Positions 15,641 to 24,002 of a DNA stretch of 35,111 nt are shown here, in pieces; the first letter of the stretch is position 1, and the number at the start of each line of letters is the position of its first letter. A program made the position numbers and the translations under genes. The stretch spans positions 134,068 through 169,178 of the forward strand of contig MOYE01000003.1 of NCBI GenBank assembly GCA_001899335.1, read 5' to 3'. The notes beneath the pieces are model-generated. The model worked only from the letters and a program-made list of their open reading frames with translations, did no database searches and had not been told where the DNA came from. Source of the DNA: Candidatus Gastranaerophilus phascolarcticola (GTDB taxonomy: Bacteria; Cyanobacteriota; Vampirovibrionia; Gastranaerophilales; Gastranaerophilaceae).

Positions 15641-15791
15641 TTTGTCCCCAATTTTGGCTACATAAATATGCTTACACAATTTTAGTTCCCTTATTTTGGC
15701 GACTTTTCAAATTTTCGTAATCGTATATACTACAAATATCGAATGCAAATTGACAATAAATTTTTCATATAAAATCCGATTATCTTAACGT

Positions 15792-15820
15792 GAGGATTTC
15801 AATGAAATCCTCATTTTTTT
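15792..15820 (+). terminator. Intrinsic terminator at the left edge of the virion module
   Basis: GAGGATTTC (15792-15800), loop AAT, GAAATCCTC (15804-15812), then A and seven T. It stands about 75 nt before the LuxR-type gene with no gene just upstream, so it insulates the module from dnaE readthrough or ends an unseen short transcript. Confidence 0.75.
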
Positions 15821-15895
15821 AAAACAGGAAGTATTATTAATGTTTTTAAAATATTTTTTGTTATGCTGGTAGTATGTATGAAAAAGAGGTAGGAA

Positions 15896-16126
15896 ATGAA
15901 GCTATCATCACAGGAAATAATGGTTCTCGTATATATTGCTGAGGGATATAACGATAAAGAAGTAGCTGAAATAATGAAACTTAGTTATTACACCGTGAGA
16001 ACTTATATTGACAGGGCAACATTAAAACTTGCCGCCAGAAATAAGACAAATGCTGCGTTCAAATGTTATATGAATTATCATAAAGAATTTATGCAAGTAA
16101 AACGGAATCTTAAAGAGGTTTTATGA
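15896..16126 (+). CDS. Small LuxR/GerE-type DNA-binding regulator
   Basis: 76 residues made almost only of a LuxR-type helix-turn-helix. LSSQEIMVLVYIAEGYNDKE is followed by VAEIMKLSYYTVRTYIDR and then a KLAARNKTNAA tail. This fits the family pattern LTxxExxVLxLIAxGxxNKEIA...LSxxTVKxHxxxxxxKL. No receiver or autoinducer domain is attached, as in the spore regulator GerE. It is the first gene of the module with a good ribosome site (AGAGGTAGGAA), and its stop overlaps the endolysin start (ATGA). By position it may control expression of the virion genes; this is inference. A sigma-region-4-like role is also possible. Confidence 0.8.
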   Translation: MKLSSQEIMVLVYIAEGYNDKEVAEIMKLSYYTVRTYIDRATLKLAARNKTNAAFKCYMNYHKEFMQVKRNLKEVL

Positions 16127-16611
16127 AACGAATAATTTTACACTGGACAGCCGGAAAATATAAACCTAACCAATGTGACCTGGAACATTATCATTATTTG
16201 GTTGGGGCTGACGGAGAAGTGTACACCGGTAAATTCAGAGTTGAAGACAATGAGGTTTGTACTAAAAATGATTATGCAATGCATACCGGAGGCGGAAACA
16301 CCGGCTCAATTGGTGTGTCAATGTGTGCAATGTTCGGGTTTCAGAATGAACATAAGGCGGGGGAATATCCTATTACTCCGGTTCAGTTTGAAAGAACAAT
16401 GAAACTTTGTGCAGAACTTTTGAAAAAATATAATATTACTTTAACTCCTGTTACGCTTATGACACATTATGAGTTTGGGCAGGCGCATCCTAAAACAACC
16501 AGTTACGGGAAAATAGATATTATTTATCTTCCGCCCTATCCCTGGGTTAAAAAGGAGGAGGTTGGAAGTTTTATAAGGTCAAAAGTTCGCTGGTATTTGG
16601 AAAAATTATAA
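16123..16611 (+). CDS. N-acetylmuramoyl-L-alanine amidase (endolysin)
   Basis: 162 residues, a single Amidase_2/PGRP-fold domain with no signal peptide or wall-binding domain. It cuts the bond between muramic acid and L-alanine in peptidoglycan. Likely zinc ligands are H7 (ILHWTAG), H115 (MTHYEFG) and D132 in YGKIDI. The last replaces the Cys of T7-like enzymes, as in many bacterial amidases. MHTGGGNTGSIGVSMC (residues 53-68) is the typical substrate-groove strand. The start overlaps the LuxR-type gene by 4 nt. As it lacks export signals, a holin would be needed; small membrane proteins at 19106 and 25425 are candidates. Confidence 0.87.
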   Translation: MKRIILHWTAGKYKPNQCDLEHYHYLVGADGEVYTGKFRVEDNEVCTKNDYAMHTGGGNTGSIGVSMCAMFGFQNEHKAGEYPITPVQFERTMKLCAELLKKYNITLTPVTLMTHYEFGQAHPKTTSYGKIDIIYLPPYPWVKKEEVGSFIRSKVRWYLEKL

Positions 16612-16632
16612 TTCGTTCGGGGAGGATTTAAA

Positions 16633-18159
16633 ATGGAGATAGCTTATTACAATTTATCTGGCGGTATTAACCAGAGCTTAACAAAAACAGAATTAGGGCT
16701 TGATACAAAGCGTATGTATTGGGCTGATTCAAAAAATATTGAACTTCTTCACAACAATGGTTTAAGAAGACAAAACGGCAACGCAATTTACGTAGAACTT
16801 CCGGTGAAAGAGGAAATTACAGGGATTCACCAATTTACGCATAAAGATGAGTATAAACTTGTAATTACAACTATAAGCGGTAAGGTTTATGTTTACGATG
16901 AGGCAACAGCAGTTTTTCACACGGTTGGAATTACGCTGACCGGTAAAAAGCCTGTTTTTAGGAATTTCCTTAATGGTTTTTTGATTATGACCGAATCCGA
17001 CAAGATGCAGTATGTTAAAAATGATGAGAATTTTACTGTTGTAGATTGTAATTTGAAAACCGTATCAGGCAGTGACCTTACAGGCGGCTTTGTGACGACT
17101 TACCGAGGCAGAGTTTGGGTTGCAAAAGATTCTGCGATATACTATTCAGCACTTGGGACTTATGATAATTTTACCGAAGAAAACGATGCCGGTTATATCA
17201 ACGATTTCCACACTAATACGGATGTAATCACAGGTATTAGCGAGTATAAAGATTTTCTTGCGATTTACAAGAAAAATCAGGTTTATCTGTTGAGCGGAAC
17301 TTCGCCGGAAGACTTTTCTATCCAGCTTTTCGCTGATAAAGGTACAAAAGCCGACAAGTCTTTGGTGAATGTTGATAACAGACAGTTTTTCTTATCAAAC
17401 GGCGGAATTTTTTCGCTTGAAGAAGCCGGGGTTTTGCTGCAAATCCATGTCGGTTCTGAAATTTCGTTAAAAATTAAACCGGAATTTGATTCCTTTGATG
17501 AGGCGCGTATGTCAGAAAGCGTTTGTCTCCACTATGAAAAACGCAACCAAATGTGGTATTTTCTGCCTTATACGGATGAACCTTATTTTAAAACCATTTG
17601 GATTAACGATTATGTGCTTAAACTCTGGTATAAACGTGTTGTACCGCAAAATGTTCTCGGGGCATGCATATTTAAAGGAAATGTACTGACTTATGACGAC
17701 TTGGGAAATATTTATATTGAAGATTTCGGACGTGATTTTTGCGGTGAACCGATAGATTTTATGTGGAAATCCCCGTTTCTTGCCCTAAAGGATGCACATC
17801 ACAGAAAAGTTATTGATGAATTCTATTTCGTACTGGATTGCGAATATGACAATAATTTTAATTTTTCAGTATATAAGAACTTTGATACCGGTTATCCGGA
17901 TGATAAAGAGGTTATAAATAATATAAATTACGAGCATCTTCTATGGGCTGATGAAACAACCGCAGAACATCTTCCTTGTAAATGGGGTGAAGATTCCGCG
18001 CGGGTTCCTATTTGGTCGGTTAATTCCGAAACTCTTGAAAAAGCCGAAATCTCCGAAAGTAACTACGCCGTACAAATTTGTATAGAAGGCTCGGAAGCTA
18101 CTCACAATTGCGGAATTATAGGTCTGCAATTCAGAGAAATATTTGATGACGCGTACTAA
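16633..18159 (+). CDS. Tail/packaged-DNA stabilisation protein, P22 gp10-like beta-propeller (probable)
   Basis: 508 residues with a strong ribosome site (GGGGAGG). The sequence is almost all beta strand, with repeated blade-like units: YKLVITTISGKVYVYDE, GFLIMTESDKMQYV, RGRVWVAKDSAIYYSALG, FLAIYKKNQVYLLSG. It opens with a N-terminal GGINQSL segment. This pattern fits the gp10 / head-closure family of short-tailed phages, which forms the nozzle that plugs the portal after DNA packaging. The C-terminal 150 residues look like a separate beta domain. It directly precedes the coat gene. The fold assignment is by pattern and context; no catalytic residues are expected. Confidence 0.6.
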   Translation: MEIAYYNLSGGINQSLTKTELGLDTKRMYWADSKNIELLHNNGLRRQNGNAIYVELPVKEEITGIHQFTHKDEYKLVITTISGKVYVYDEATAVFHTVGITLTGKKPVFRNFLNGFLIMTESDKMQYVKNDENFTVVDCNLKTVSGSDLTGGFVTTYRGRVWVAKDSAIYYSALGTYDNFTEENDAGYINDFHTNTDVITGISEYKDFLAIYKKNQVYLLSGTSPEDFSIQLFADKGTKADKSLVNVDNRQFFLSNGGIFSLEEAGVLLQIHVGSEISLKIKPEFDSFDEARMSESVCLHYEKRNQMWYFLPYTDEPYFKTIWINDYVLKLWYKRVVPQNVLGACIFKGNVLTYDDLGNIYIEDFGRDFCGEPIDFMWKSPFLALKDAHHRKVIDEFYFVLDCEYDNNFNFSVYKNFDTGYPDDKEVINNINYEHLLWADETTAEHLPCKWGEDSARVPIWSVNSETLEKAEISESNYAVQICIEGSEATHNCGIIGLQFREIFDDAY

Positions 18160-18213
18160 AACCACTCATTTTATCTATATTATTACACTAGTTAAACGAA
18201 AGGGAAAGTGAAA

Positions 18214-19104
18214 ATGTCAGAAAACACACCAACAACACCTGCTGCTCCTGCAGCGAATGCTTATGCTGCTTTTATTCCTGAAATTTGGAGTAAAAAGCTA
18301 TCAACAATGTTAGAGAAAAAATGTGTAATGCTCCAATGTGTTAACAGAAACTACGAGGGCGAAATCTCTTCTCAAGGTGATAAAGTAAAAATTATTACAC
18401 CGGCGCAAGTAGCGATTTCAACTTTAGGCACATCTGCAATTACTTATTCTGAACTTGAACCTACTTCACAAGAATTGGTAATCGACCAACAAAAATTCTT
18501 TGCGTTTAAGATTAACGATATTGCCGCTGTTCAGGCTAACTCAAGCATTATGGAAGCGCATTTGGAAAACGCAAGAAGAGCTATTGAACAAGTTCAGGAT
18601 TCATATCTTCTTTCTCAACACACAAATGTTACTGCAGCTAATACAGTAGGCAGCGATAGTTCACCTGTTGCGTTAAATAAATCAACAATTTACAAATACT
18701 TTGTTGAACTCGCGATGAAGTTGAAAAATTCAGATGCCGTAAGCGGCGGTCAGCGTCCTTGGGTTGTTATTAACCCGTTGGTTGAATCTTACCTGCTTCA
18801 AAGTTCTGAATTTATCGGTGCGCACAATGTTGCAGACCAAACTCTTAGAGACGGCGCTATCGGCAGAATTGCAGGTATGGATGTTCTTGTAAGCACAAAC
18901 TTAACTGACACTGATAGTAAGTATTACATATTAGCCGGTACTAACGAAGCAATTACATTTGCATCACAACTCGCTAAAATCGAAACTTTACGTGATAAAG
19001 ATTCATTCTCTGATTTAGTAAGAGGTTTATACCTGTATGGTGCTAAAACTGTTCAACCTAAAGCGCTTGCGAAAATGGTTGTTACTGTAAGTGCGGGTGA
19101 GTAA
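18214..19104 (+). CDS. Major capsid (coat) protein
   Basis: 296 residues from the ATG at 18214; a GTG at 18208 is also in frame, but the ATG has better spacing from AAAGGGA. The N terminus is Pro/Ala/Thr-rich and flexible. AAFIPEIWSKKLSTMLEKK then begins the long spine-helix and extended-loop organisation of HK97-fold coat proteins of the P22 gp5-like type. Later parts are GDKVKIITPAQVAISTL, VIDQQKFFAFKIND, the helix with ARRAIEQVQDSYLL, RPWVVINPLVESYLL and GRIAGMDVLVSTNL. It is followed without a gap by a small gene and the scaffold. The coat protein makes the icosahedral shell. No cleavage site or decoration domain is obvious. Confidence 0.85.
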   Translation: MSENTPTTPAAPAANAYAAFIPEIWSKKLSTMLEKKCVMLQCVNRNYEGEISSQGDKVKIITPAQVAISTLGTSAITYSELEPTSQELVIDQQKFFAFKINDIAAVQANSSIMEAHLENARRAIEQVQDSYLLSQHTNVTAANTVGSDSSPVALNKSTIYKYFVELAMKLKNSDAVSGGQRPWVVINPLVESYLLQSSEFIGAHNVADQTLRDGAIGRIAGMDVLVSTNLTDTDSKYYILAGTNEAITFASQLAKIETLRDKDSFSDLVRGLYLYGAKTVQPKALAKMVVTVSAGE

Positions 19105-19105
19105 T

Positions 19106-19363
19106 ATGTTTACCGGTTTAAAAGATAAAATTCTTGCACTTGCCAAAAATGCTGTGTTTCAAGTCGAAGAAGAACTCAAAGGGGAAGACGGTAAAAACAA
19201 AAAGATTGCTGCAATAAAATATGTTATCGCAAATTTGCCGGTCCCGTCATACCTGCGTTTTATTCTCGGGGTTGTGTTATCAGTATTCATTGACAGTGCG
19301 GTTGAAATCGCGGTTGCTTATATGAACCATCGCGATGATATTCAAGACGTAATTGAGGTATAA
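19106..19363 (+). CDS. Small membrane-associated phage protein, holin candidate
   Basis: 85 residues from the ATG at 19106, whose ribosome site (GGGTGAG) lies in the 3' end of the coat gene. A charged N-terminal half (LKDKILALAKNAVFQVEEELKGEDGKNKK) is followed by one hydrophobic segment, SYLRFILGVVLSVFIDSAVEIAVAYM, and an acidic tail. It could be a holin or a capsid-associated protein. I do not recognise a named family. Its place between coat and scaffold is unusual for a holin, so the function stays open. Confidence 0.65.
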   Translation: MFTGLKDKILALAKNAVFQVEEELKGEDGKNKKIAAIKYVIANLPVPSYLRFILGVVLSVFIDSAVEIAVAYMNHRDDIQDVIEV

Positions 19364-19366
19364 CAA

Positions 19367-20029
19367 ATGAACGAACAAGAAACAAATAAATTTTTCACAA
19401 GGGATTCATCAGGTGCCGTGACTCAAAATCCGGGTGTTTCTCAAGCAGATAAGGGCGTGTCTCCCGAACAGGCGCAAGTTGAAAAATTAGTCGAGAATGA
19501 CCTTAATGCCATTCGTGCACTAATGGGTATGGGACTTATCGATCGTGAGCAAGGACAAAATTTAATGAAACAAGTTATTAAAAATGCATACACAAATGTT
19601 ACTACTCAACAACACGATGAAACATCCCAACAACCAACAGCTCAGCAGCCTGCCGTTGATGCATTTGCAGAGTTTGCAGCGCTTAATCCTGATTTCTTTA
19701 ATCAGGCAGGGCGTTCAGACGTACTGACTTATCTTAAAAATTCACCTGTTAATTTTGACAAAGATGAACTCTTGCAAATATCTAAACTCGTTGAAGCCTT
19801 AGAGCAAAACGCCGTTGATAGATATTTGAAAAAAGAAGAGTACGGAAAAACATTAAATGACGAAAACAATATCGCGAAGCAAAGACTTACCGCTAATGCG
19901 CAAAGCTCTAATGCATCCGATAACAACAGGGTTTTTACCCGTGCTCAAATCGGCAAAATGAGTGGTGATGAGTTTACTAAATATGAAGCTGCAATTATGG
20001 AACAGCTCCGTAGAGGCTTGATTAAATAG
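19367..20029 (+). CDS. Capsid scaffolding protein (probable)
   Basis: 220 residues, highly charged and rich in Gln, Asn and Glu, with no hydrophobic core and with long predicted helices. The middle (TTQQHDETSQQPTAQQP) is a low-complexity linker. The C terminus, FTRAQIGKMSGDEFTKYEAA then IMEQLRRGLIK, is a helix-turn-helix-like basic end of the type by which P22-like scaffolds bind coat protein. It starts 3 nt after the small membrane gene. In most phages the scaffold gene precedes the coat gene; here it follows. It should assemble inside the procapsid and leave before packaging ends. Confidence 0.72.
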   Translation: MNEQETNKFFTRDSSGAVTQNPGVSQADKGVSPEQAQVEKLVENDLNAIRALMGMGLIDREQGQNLMKQVIKNAYTNVTTQQHDETSQQPTAQQPAVDAFAEFAALNPDFFNQAGRSDVLTYLKNSPVNFDKDELLQISKLVEALEQNAVDRYLKKEEYGKTLNDENNIAKQRLTANAQSSNASDNNRVFTRAQIGKMSGDEFTKYEAAIMEQLRRGLIK

Positions 20030-20050
20030 TAAATTCTTTTGTGAAGCCGT

Positions 20051-20068
20051 GAGGGGAGTTTTCCCCTC
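20051..20068 (+). other. Hairpin between scaffold and adaptor genes
   Basis: GAGGGGA (20051-20057) pairs with TCCCCTC (20062-20068) around a GTTT loop. No T-run follows, so it is more likely an mRNA processing or stabilising hairpin, or a weak attenuator, than a terminator. It lies in the 67-nt gap between scaffold and adaptor genes. Confidence 0.5.
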
Positions 20069-20096
20069 CAGCTTTACAAGCATTAAAGGAGTAATT

Positions 20097-20741
20097 ATGA
20101 ACTTTTTAGAAATAATAAATAAATGTTTGGTTGAGCTGAATTACAAGCCGGTAAACGCATTCGCCGAACTTACAAAAAATGAACATAAGAAAATTATGAA
20201 CATTCTAAACGTCCTCAACGCCGAGGTTTGTCAGTATACTAAATGGAATTTCCTTTTGCGCAAGGTTTCACTGGTTCTACCTGCCGGCATGAATGAAATA
20301 GAAAATTCAGTAAACGGCAGAATTTCACAACTATTAGTGGATTCGCATGAGTTTCAGTATTTTGAAAGCGTCTCTGATATAATCAACGGAAAGCATAAAG
20401 GTAAAAATTTGTATTCATCATACGATGGTAAAATTATCTTTTCTAAGACTTTTGATGAAAATAAAACGGTTGATATTATCTATTATACATTTGATACTGT
20501 CATTGATAGTGCCGGCATGGAAAAATCTTCTTTTGCGCTGGAAACGGATTCATCGCTAATTCCTATGCCGTTTGTAGAACCGGTGTTGGTGTACGGTACG
20601 TGTATGCGATTGAAAGGTAATCCACAGCACATACGTTTCAACTACTGGGTAAGTATGTATAAAGATGCATTGGCTAATATGGTTTCGCGCTGCTCAATTG
20701 ATGCAGGGTTCGCGTCAGGTGTCAAATTATTCCGCTCCTGA
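20097..20741 (+). CDS. Head-tail adaptor, P22 gp4-like (probable)
   Basis: 214 residues from the ATG at 20097, which has AAAGGAG in front; an earlier in-frame ATG at 20049 lacks one. It starts FLEIINKCLVELNYKPVNAF then VLNAEVCQYTKWNFLLRK. That is the helical start found in connector proteins that plug below the portal (gp4/gp6 type), in which an early helix is followed by a Trp-containing segment and beta strands. The C-terminal half has VYGTCMRLKGNPQHIRFNYWVSMYKDALANMVSR, typical of this group. It would extend the portal for the gp10-like protein. A GC-rich intergenic element follows. Confidence 0.68.
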   Translation: MNFLEIINKCLVELNYKPVNAFAELTKNEHKKIMNILNVLNAEVCQYTKWNFLLRKVSLVLPAGMNEIENSVNGRISQLLVDSHEFQYFESVSDIINGKHKGKNLYSSYDGKIIFSKTFDENKTVDIIYYTFDTVIDSAGMEKSSFALETDSSLIPMPFVEPVLVYGTCMRLKGNPQHIRFNYWVSMYKDALANMVSRCSIDAGFASGVKLFRS

Positions 20742-20983
20742 CAAATTCTTTGCAATTGTATTCAACAATTGCGGAATTTGAAACGTTGCTGACGTAGTGT
20801 TCCGCGCCCTGCTCGCCCCGCTCCCGCGTGTCGACACCGGCGCTACACCGGGCGAAGCCATAAAAAAAACAGGAAGTTTGTATTCCCCCTGTTAAGATTT
20901 ACACTAGCCGAAATATAAATAGCATGTTCATTATACTACTTATATAGAAAAATATCAAATTATGTAAAGAAATTGAAATAAAA
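20742..20983. repeat. GC-rich structured intergenic region between two phage transcription units
   Basis: No gene is seen. From 20790 to 20862 the sequence is GC-rich. It contains a perfect 10-nt palindrome GTGTCGACAC (20828-20837), CCGG...CCGG repeats, and GCCCTGCTC, which is the reverse complement of GAGCAGGGC in the repeat at 24011-24070. It ends in GGCGAAGCC. AACAGG...CCTGTT (20869-20892) can form a weak hairpin. The 12-nt word AAAACAGGAAGT at 20866 also occurs at 15821, upstream of the first module gene. The AT-rich end, 20893-20983, probably holds the promoter of the terminase-portal unit, but no convincing -35/-10 pair was found. Confidence 0.45.
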
Positions 20984-21418
20984 ATGATGAAAAACGTTAC
21001 AATTCAACAAAAAAAGTTTATAGAGGAATATATCAAAACGCTTGACGGAGAAGCCGCTTGCAAGTATGCGGGTTATAAAACGGCAAACCTTAAAGAATTG
21101 TCAAATAAGATGCTTTCCGATAAGAAAATCATCAATGCAATAAAAAAGGAACTGCTTTCTCGTATTCCGTCATTAAGGGTTGAAAAGGGGTATATTGTTC
21201 AAAAACTTTTACAAATAATAGAGTTTTCACTTGAGGAAGAGGATATTTTGGATAAAGAGGGCTCACTTACCGGCAAACGTAAACTGCGTGATACTTCAAC
21301 GGGACTTAAAGCTCTCGAAAATCTCTGTAAACATCTCGGCTTTGGCAACGCGCAGGAGGATACCTACAAAGAGGCCAAAATTATCACGATTTCAAACCTT
21401 GATGAAAATAAATTATAG
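20984..21418 (+). CDS. Terminase small subunit (probable)
   Basis: 144 residues. The N-terminal part TIQQKKFIEEYIKTLDGEAA then CKYAGYKTANLKELSNKMLS is the helix-turn-helix found at the start of many small terminases (pattern: QxxFxxxYxxxxN..xAaxxAGY). A charged helical oligomerisation part follows (VEKGYIVQKLLQIIEFSLEEED...). It ends in TGLKALENLCKHLGF, again common in this family. The protein recognises phage DNA and starts packaging with the large subunit. A second ATG follows directly; no clear Shine-Dalgarno precedes either. It is the first gene of the second half of the module. Confidence 0.8.
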   Translation: MMKNVTIQQKKFIEEYIKTLDGEAACKYAGYKTANLKELSNKMLSDKKIINAIKKELLSRIPSLRVEKGYIVQKLLQIIEFSLEEEDILDKEGSLTGKRKLRDTSTGLKALENLCKHLGFGNAQEDTYKEAKIITISNLDENKL

Positions 21419-21430
21419 AAAGGCAAAAAT

Positions 21431-21796
21431 ATGAAGGATATAAATAATTCTGATGTTGAAAAAATGCTCCTTACCGGTAAGTCTATTGATGAACTTATTC
21501 AAATGAAAATTCAGCAGGACTATAAAGAGCTTCAGGAGCGCGCTAAAAGCGTACCTAAAGTTAGAAAAATTGAAAGTATTTCGGATGTACCCCGGGATTT
21601 AATCTTTTCTAAATCAACTGTTTTTAAGGTTTTCAACAAAATTAATCAAACTGAAAGTTTAATAAACGGTATTCAGGCGGAGGCTATGCTTGGAATGCAG
21701 GAAACCGTCAGAATGGCGATGCTTGCAGGTAAAATTAACGCTTTTATTTCGGGCGATTCGTATGTGGAATTTATGTATGCAAAAACAGTTGTTTAG
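21431..21796 (+). CDS. Phage protein of unknown function
   Basis: 121 residues, helical and charged, no membrane segment or cysteine. It starts 12 nt after the small terminase stop behind GAAAGG. Segments such as DVEKMLLTGKSIDELIQMKI and KINQTESLINGIQAEAMLGM suggest coiled or bundled helices. I do not recognise it. Its 3' end overlaps the longer frame of the GNAT gene. Position between small terminase and portal suggests a packaging or internal-head role, but this is a guess. Confidence 0.65.
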   Translation: MKDINNSDVEKMLLTGKSIDELIQMKIQQDYKELQERAKSVPKVRKIESISDVPRDLIFSKSTVFKVFNKINQTESLINGIQAEAMLGMQETVRMAMLAGKINAFISGDSYVEFMYAKTVV

Positions 21797-21809
21797 ATTT
21801 GAAAGGCTT

Positions 21810-22325
21810 ATGATTAACCGTCAAGCGGGATTGTTTCATAATATCAGATATTTCCCGCAGGTTATGAAACTCTACATAAAATACTTGAGGCATTTGGAAG
21901 ATGATTTTTCAATGTTTTCGGAACGCTCGCTTGAGGGAATGGTTGAATTTATTGAAAGAGTAACGCCGCATTTTTATCTGGTGTTAGCTGACAATGAGGT
22001 TTGCGGGTTCTTTTGTTTGGAACATTTGATAGGTTCTGCAAAACAGATTCATTCAGCAGAAGTCGTTACCTGTTTCAATAAAAAATACTGGGGAACCTTT
22101 ACAAAATACGCCGCACGCGCGTTTCAGGACTTCTGTTTTGAAGAATTGGGGCTAAAAAAGTTAAAAGCACTAGTTTATCCGCAAAATTCAAGAGTGAAAG
22201 CGATTTTAAGAGTTTGCGGGTTTAAGCGGGAGGCGTGCTTGAGGGCTGAAACAAGAAAAAACGGACGGTTTCAGGATATAGAAATCTACTCCGTGATCAA
22301 TAATAAGGAGGATCTATGCAATTAG
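21810..22325 (+). CDS. GNAT-family N-acetyltransferase
   Basis: 171 residues from the ATG at 21810; in-frame ATGs at 21690, 21762 and 21777 overlap the previous gene and lack ribosome sites, whereas AAAGG stands just before 21810. The acetyl-CoA fold is visible. Strand beta-4 is FYLVLADNEVCGFFCLEHL, then HSAEVVTCFNKKYWGTFTKYAARA with a Gly/Thr-poor version of the pyrophosphate loop. LKKLKALVYPQNSRVKAILRVCGFKREA is the classical C-terminal VxxxNxxaxxxxekxGF motif. It likely acetylates an amine or peptide, but the substrate is unknown. Such an enzyme within a virion gene string could modify a capsid or host protein. It overlaps the portal start by 10 nt. Confidence 0.75.
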   Translation: MINRQAGLFHNIRYFPQVMKLYIKYLRHLEDDFSMFSERSLEGMVEFIERVTPHFYLVLADNEVCGFFCLEHLIGSAKQIHSAEVVTCFNKKYWGTFTKYAARAFQDFCFEELGLKKLKALVYPQNSRVKAILRVCGFKREACLRAETRKNGRFQDIEIYSVINNKEDLCN

Positions 22326-23971
22326 AGATGGAAGATTTAACAATTCAGATTGATGAATTGGAAGAAAGTCACCTTGTTGACAGAATTACAAGGAAATTTG
22401 ATAACTACGAGAGCGCAAGAAGTTCGCAGATCGCGGATCTTGCGGCGGTGAGAAATTCTATTTACGAAATTAAATCACCTGTTCACGGGGCATGGGATTC
22501 CAAAGTTGACCTGCCCAATATGTACGAACTTGCTCAAACTCTCAAGGCTCATATTACGCAGAATGTTTATTCGCATCCAGAAACAATGTTTGATGTTTCA
22601 GGCACCAGCGAAGAATCGCAGGCATTTGCCAACAAACAAAAAGCAATGCTTGTAAAAACCTTTGAGGAGATGAATTTTGAACTTGAGCTTGAAAAAATCG
22701 TAAACGGTATCGTAGAAGCCGGGGAGGCAACGCTCTTTGTTGGCTGGGATACAAAAGTTAAACGAACAAGACGTGCGCAAACCTTTGAAGAAAAATTACT
22801 GGATTTTAATAATAAAGGGTTTGTTATTGAGGAAAAAGTTGTCTATGACAACGCAAAAATTAAATATATTCATCCGGAAGACTTTGTGTTTGATAAGTAC
22901 GATGCGGATAATTGGGATAGCTGCTCGAAGATTTATAGGACATATAAAACCCTGGATGAAATCCGTTGTGATAAATCAAACAATTATCTTAACGAAATGA
23001 AACTGGAAGATTTGAAAGGAGTGGTGGCTAAAAACAGTAAACGACCAACGTCTTTTGACAACAACAAACTGGAAGTATTTGAGTTTTTGGGAGATATAGA
23101 GCTTAAAAACGGGAAAACTTTGAAAAACTGGTTTATAACGGTTGCGGGCAGAAAACATATTATTCGTTTTGAAAGCAATCCGTTTGTGATAAATCCGTTT
23201 ATACACGCAAATATTATTGAAAATCCGGCGACAGGAAGGGGAATTTCACCGATTAGAGTTGCCTTGGTGCTGAATGATATTTCGTCAGAAATTTTAAACA
23301 AACAGCTTGATGCACTTGCACTCACTATGAATCCGCCGTATTTGGCGCCTAAAGGTTGTTTCCGGGGGCAGCAAAATATTAGTCCGGGTAAAATTATTGA
23401 ATACGATGCAGCTTTGATGCCTACTACACCGACACCGCTAAACTTTGACAAAGCAATGGTAGGTTGGGATTTCCTTAACTATTTTAAAACGACAATAGAA
23501 AGTGCAACCGGAGTATTTAAAAATATGTCAGGAAATATTCAGGATCAGGCGCGGACAGCAACGGAACTTAACTATTCCGCAAGTGGTCAGGAATCACGTT
23601 TGAACATGATTTTGGAAGAAATTAACCGCAAAATTATAATCCCTGCGGTTGAAAAAACAGCCGATATTATCGCGAATTTTAAACTTGGCAAAGAAACAAT
23701 CGCGGTTAACGAACACGGTCAAACTTCATTTATTGAAATTGACGATTCTATCCGAAACGCGAATTATATTTACCGTTACGGCGACAGAAAAGCGACATTT
23801 GAACGTAAAAACAGATTTAAAGAACTGTTTGAAGTTGTTCAGGCTTTTGCACAGGTGGATGTAATTGCGCAGAACATTGATTGGCTTGAATGTTTTAAAT
23901 TCGCATTAGAACAGTACGGAATTGAAAATGTAAACAATTTCCTGCTGGATAAAGGTACAACAATATCTTAA
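22316..23971 (+). CDS. Portal protein (P22-like)
   Basis: 551 residues behind a strong AAGGAGG site. It forms the dodecameric ring at one capsid vertex through which DNA enters and leaves. Visible parts are an N-terminal helical stretch, ADLAAVRNSIYEIKSPVHGA and WDSKVDLPNMYELAQTLKAH, then YIHPEDFVFDKYDADNWDSC. NPATGRGISPIRVALVLNDISSEIL is a common portal core motif (GxGxxxPxxxxxxQxxxN), and NMSGNIQDQARTATELNYSA is the wing/stem area. A helical barrel-like end follows. It is shorter than P22 portal (725) but in the range of many podovirus-like portals. Order portal before large terminase is unusual. Confidence 0.88.
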   Translation: MQLEMEDLTIQIDELEESHLVDRITRKFDNYESARSSQIADLAAVRNSIYEIKSPVHGAWDSKVDLPNMYELAQTLKAHITQNVYSHPETMFDVSGTSEESQAFANKQKAMLVKTFEEMNFELELEKIVNGIVEAGEATLFVGWDTKVKRTRRAQTFEEKLLDFNNKGFVIEEKVVYDNAKIKYIHPEDFVFDKYDADNWDSCSKIYRTYKTLDEIRCDKSNNYLNEMKLEDLKGVVAKNSKRPTSFDNNKLEVFEFLGDIELKNGKTLKNWFITVAGRKHIIRFESNPFVINPFIHANIIENPATGRGISPIRVALVLNDISSEILNKQLDALALTMNPPYLAPKGCFRGQQNISPGKIIEYDAALMPTTPTPLNFDKAMVGWDFLNYFKTTIESATGVFKNMSGNIQDQARTATELNYSASGQESRLNMILEEINRKIIIPAVEKTADIIANFKLGKETIAVNEHGQTSFIEIDDSIRNANYIYRYGDRKATFERKNRFKELFEVVQAFAQVDVIAQNIDWLECFKFALEQYGIENVNNFLLDKGTTIS

Positions 23972-24002
23972 TCTGCTTATTCTTTAGTGCCGCTGCTTAA
24001 TC

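Noticed and set aside
15750..15773. Promoter TTGACA...TATAAA upstream of the LuxR-type gene
   Set aside because: The two boxes are only 12 bp apart, too close for sigma-70, and a terminator lies between them and the gene.
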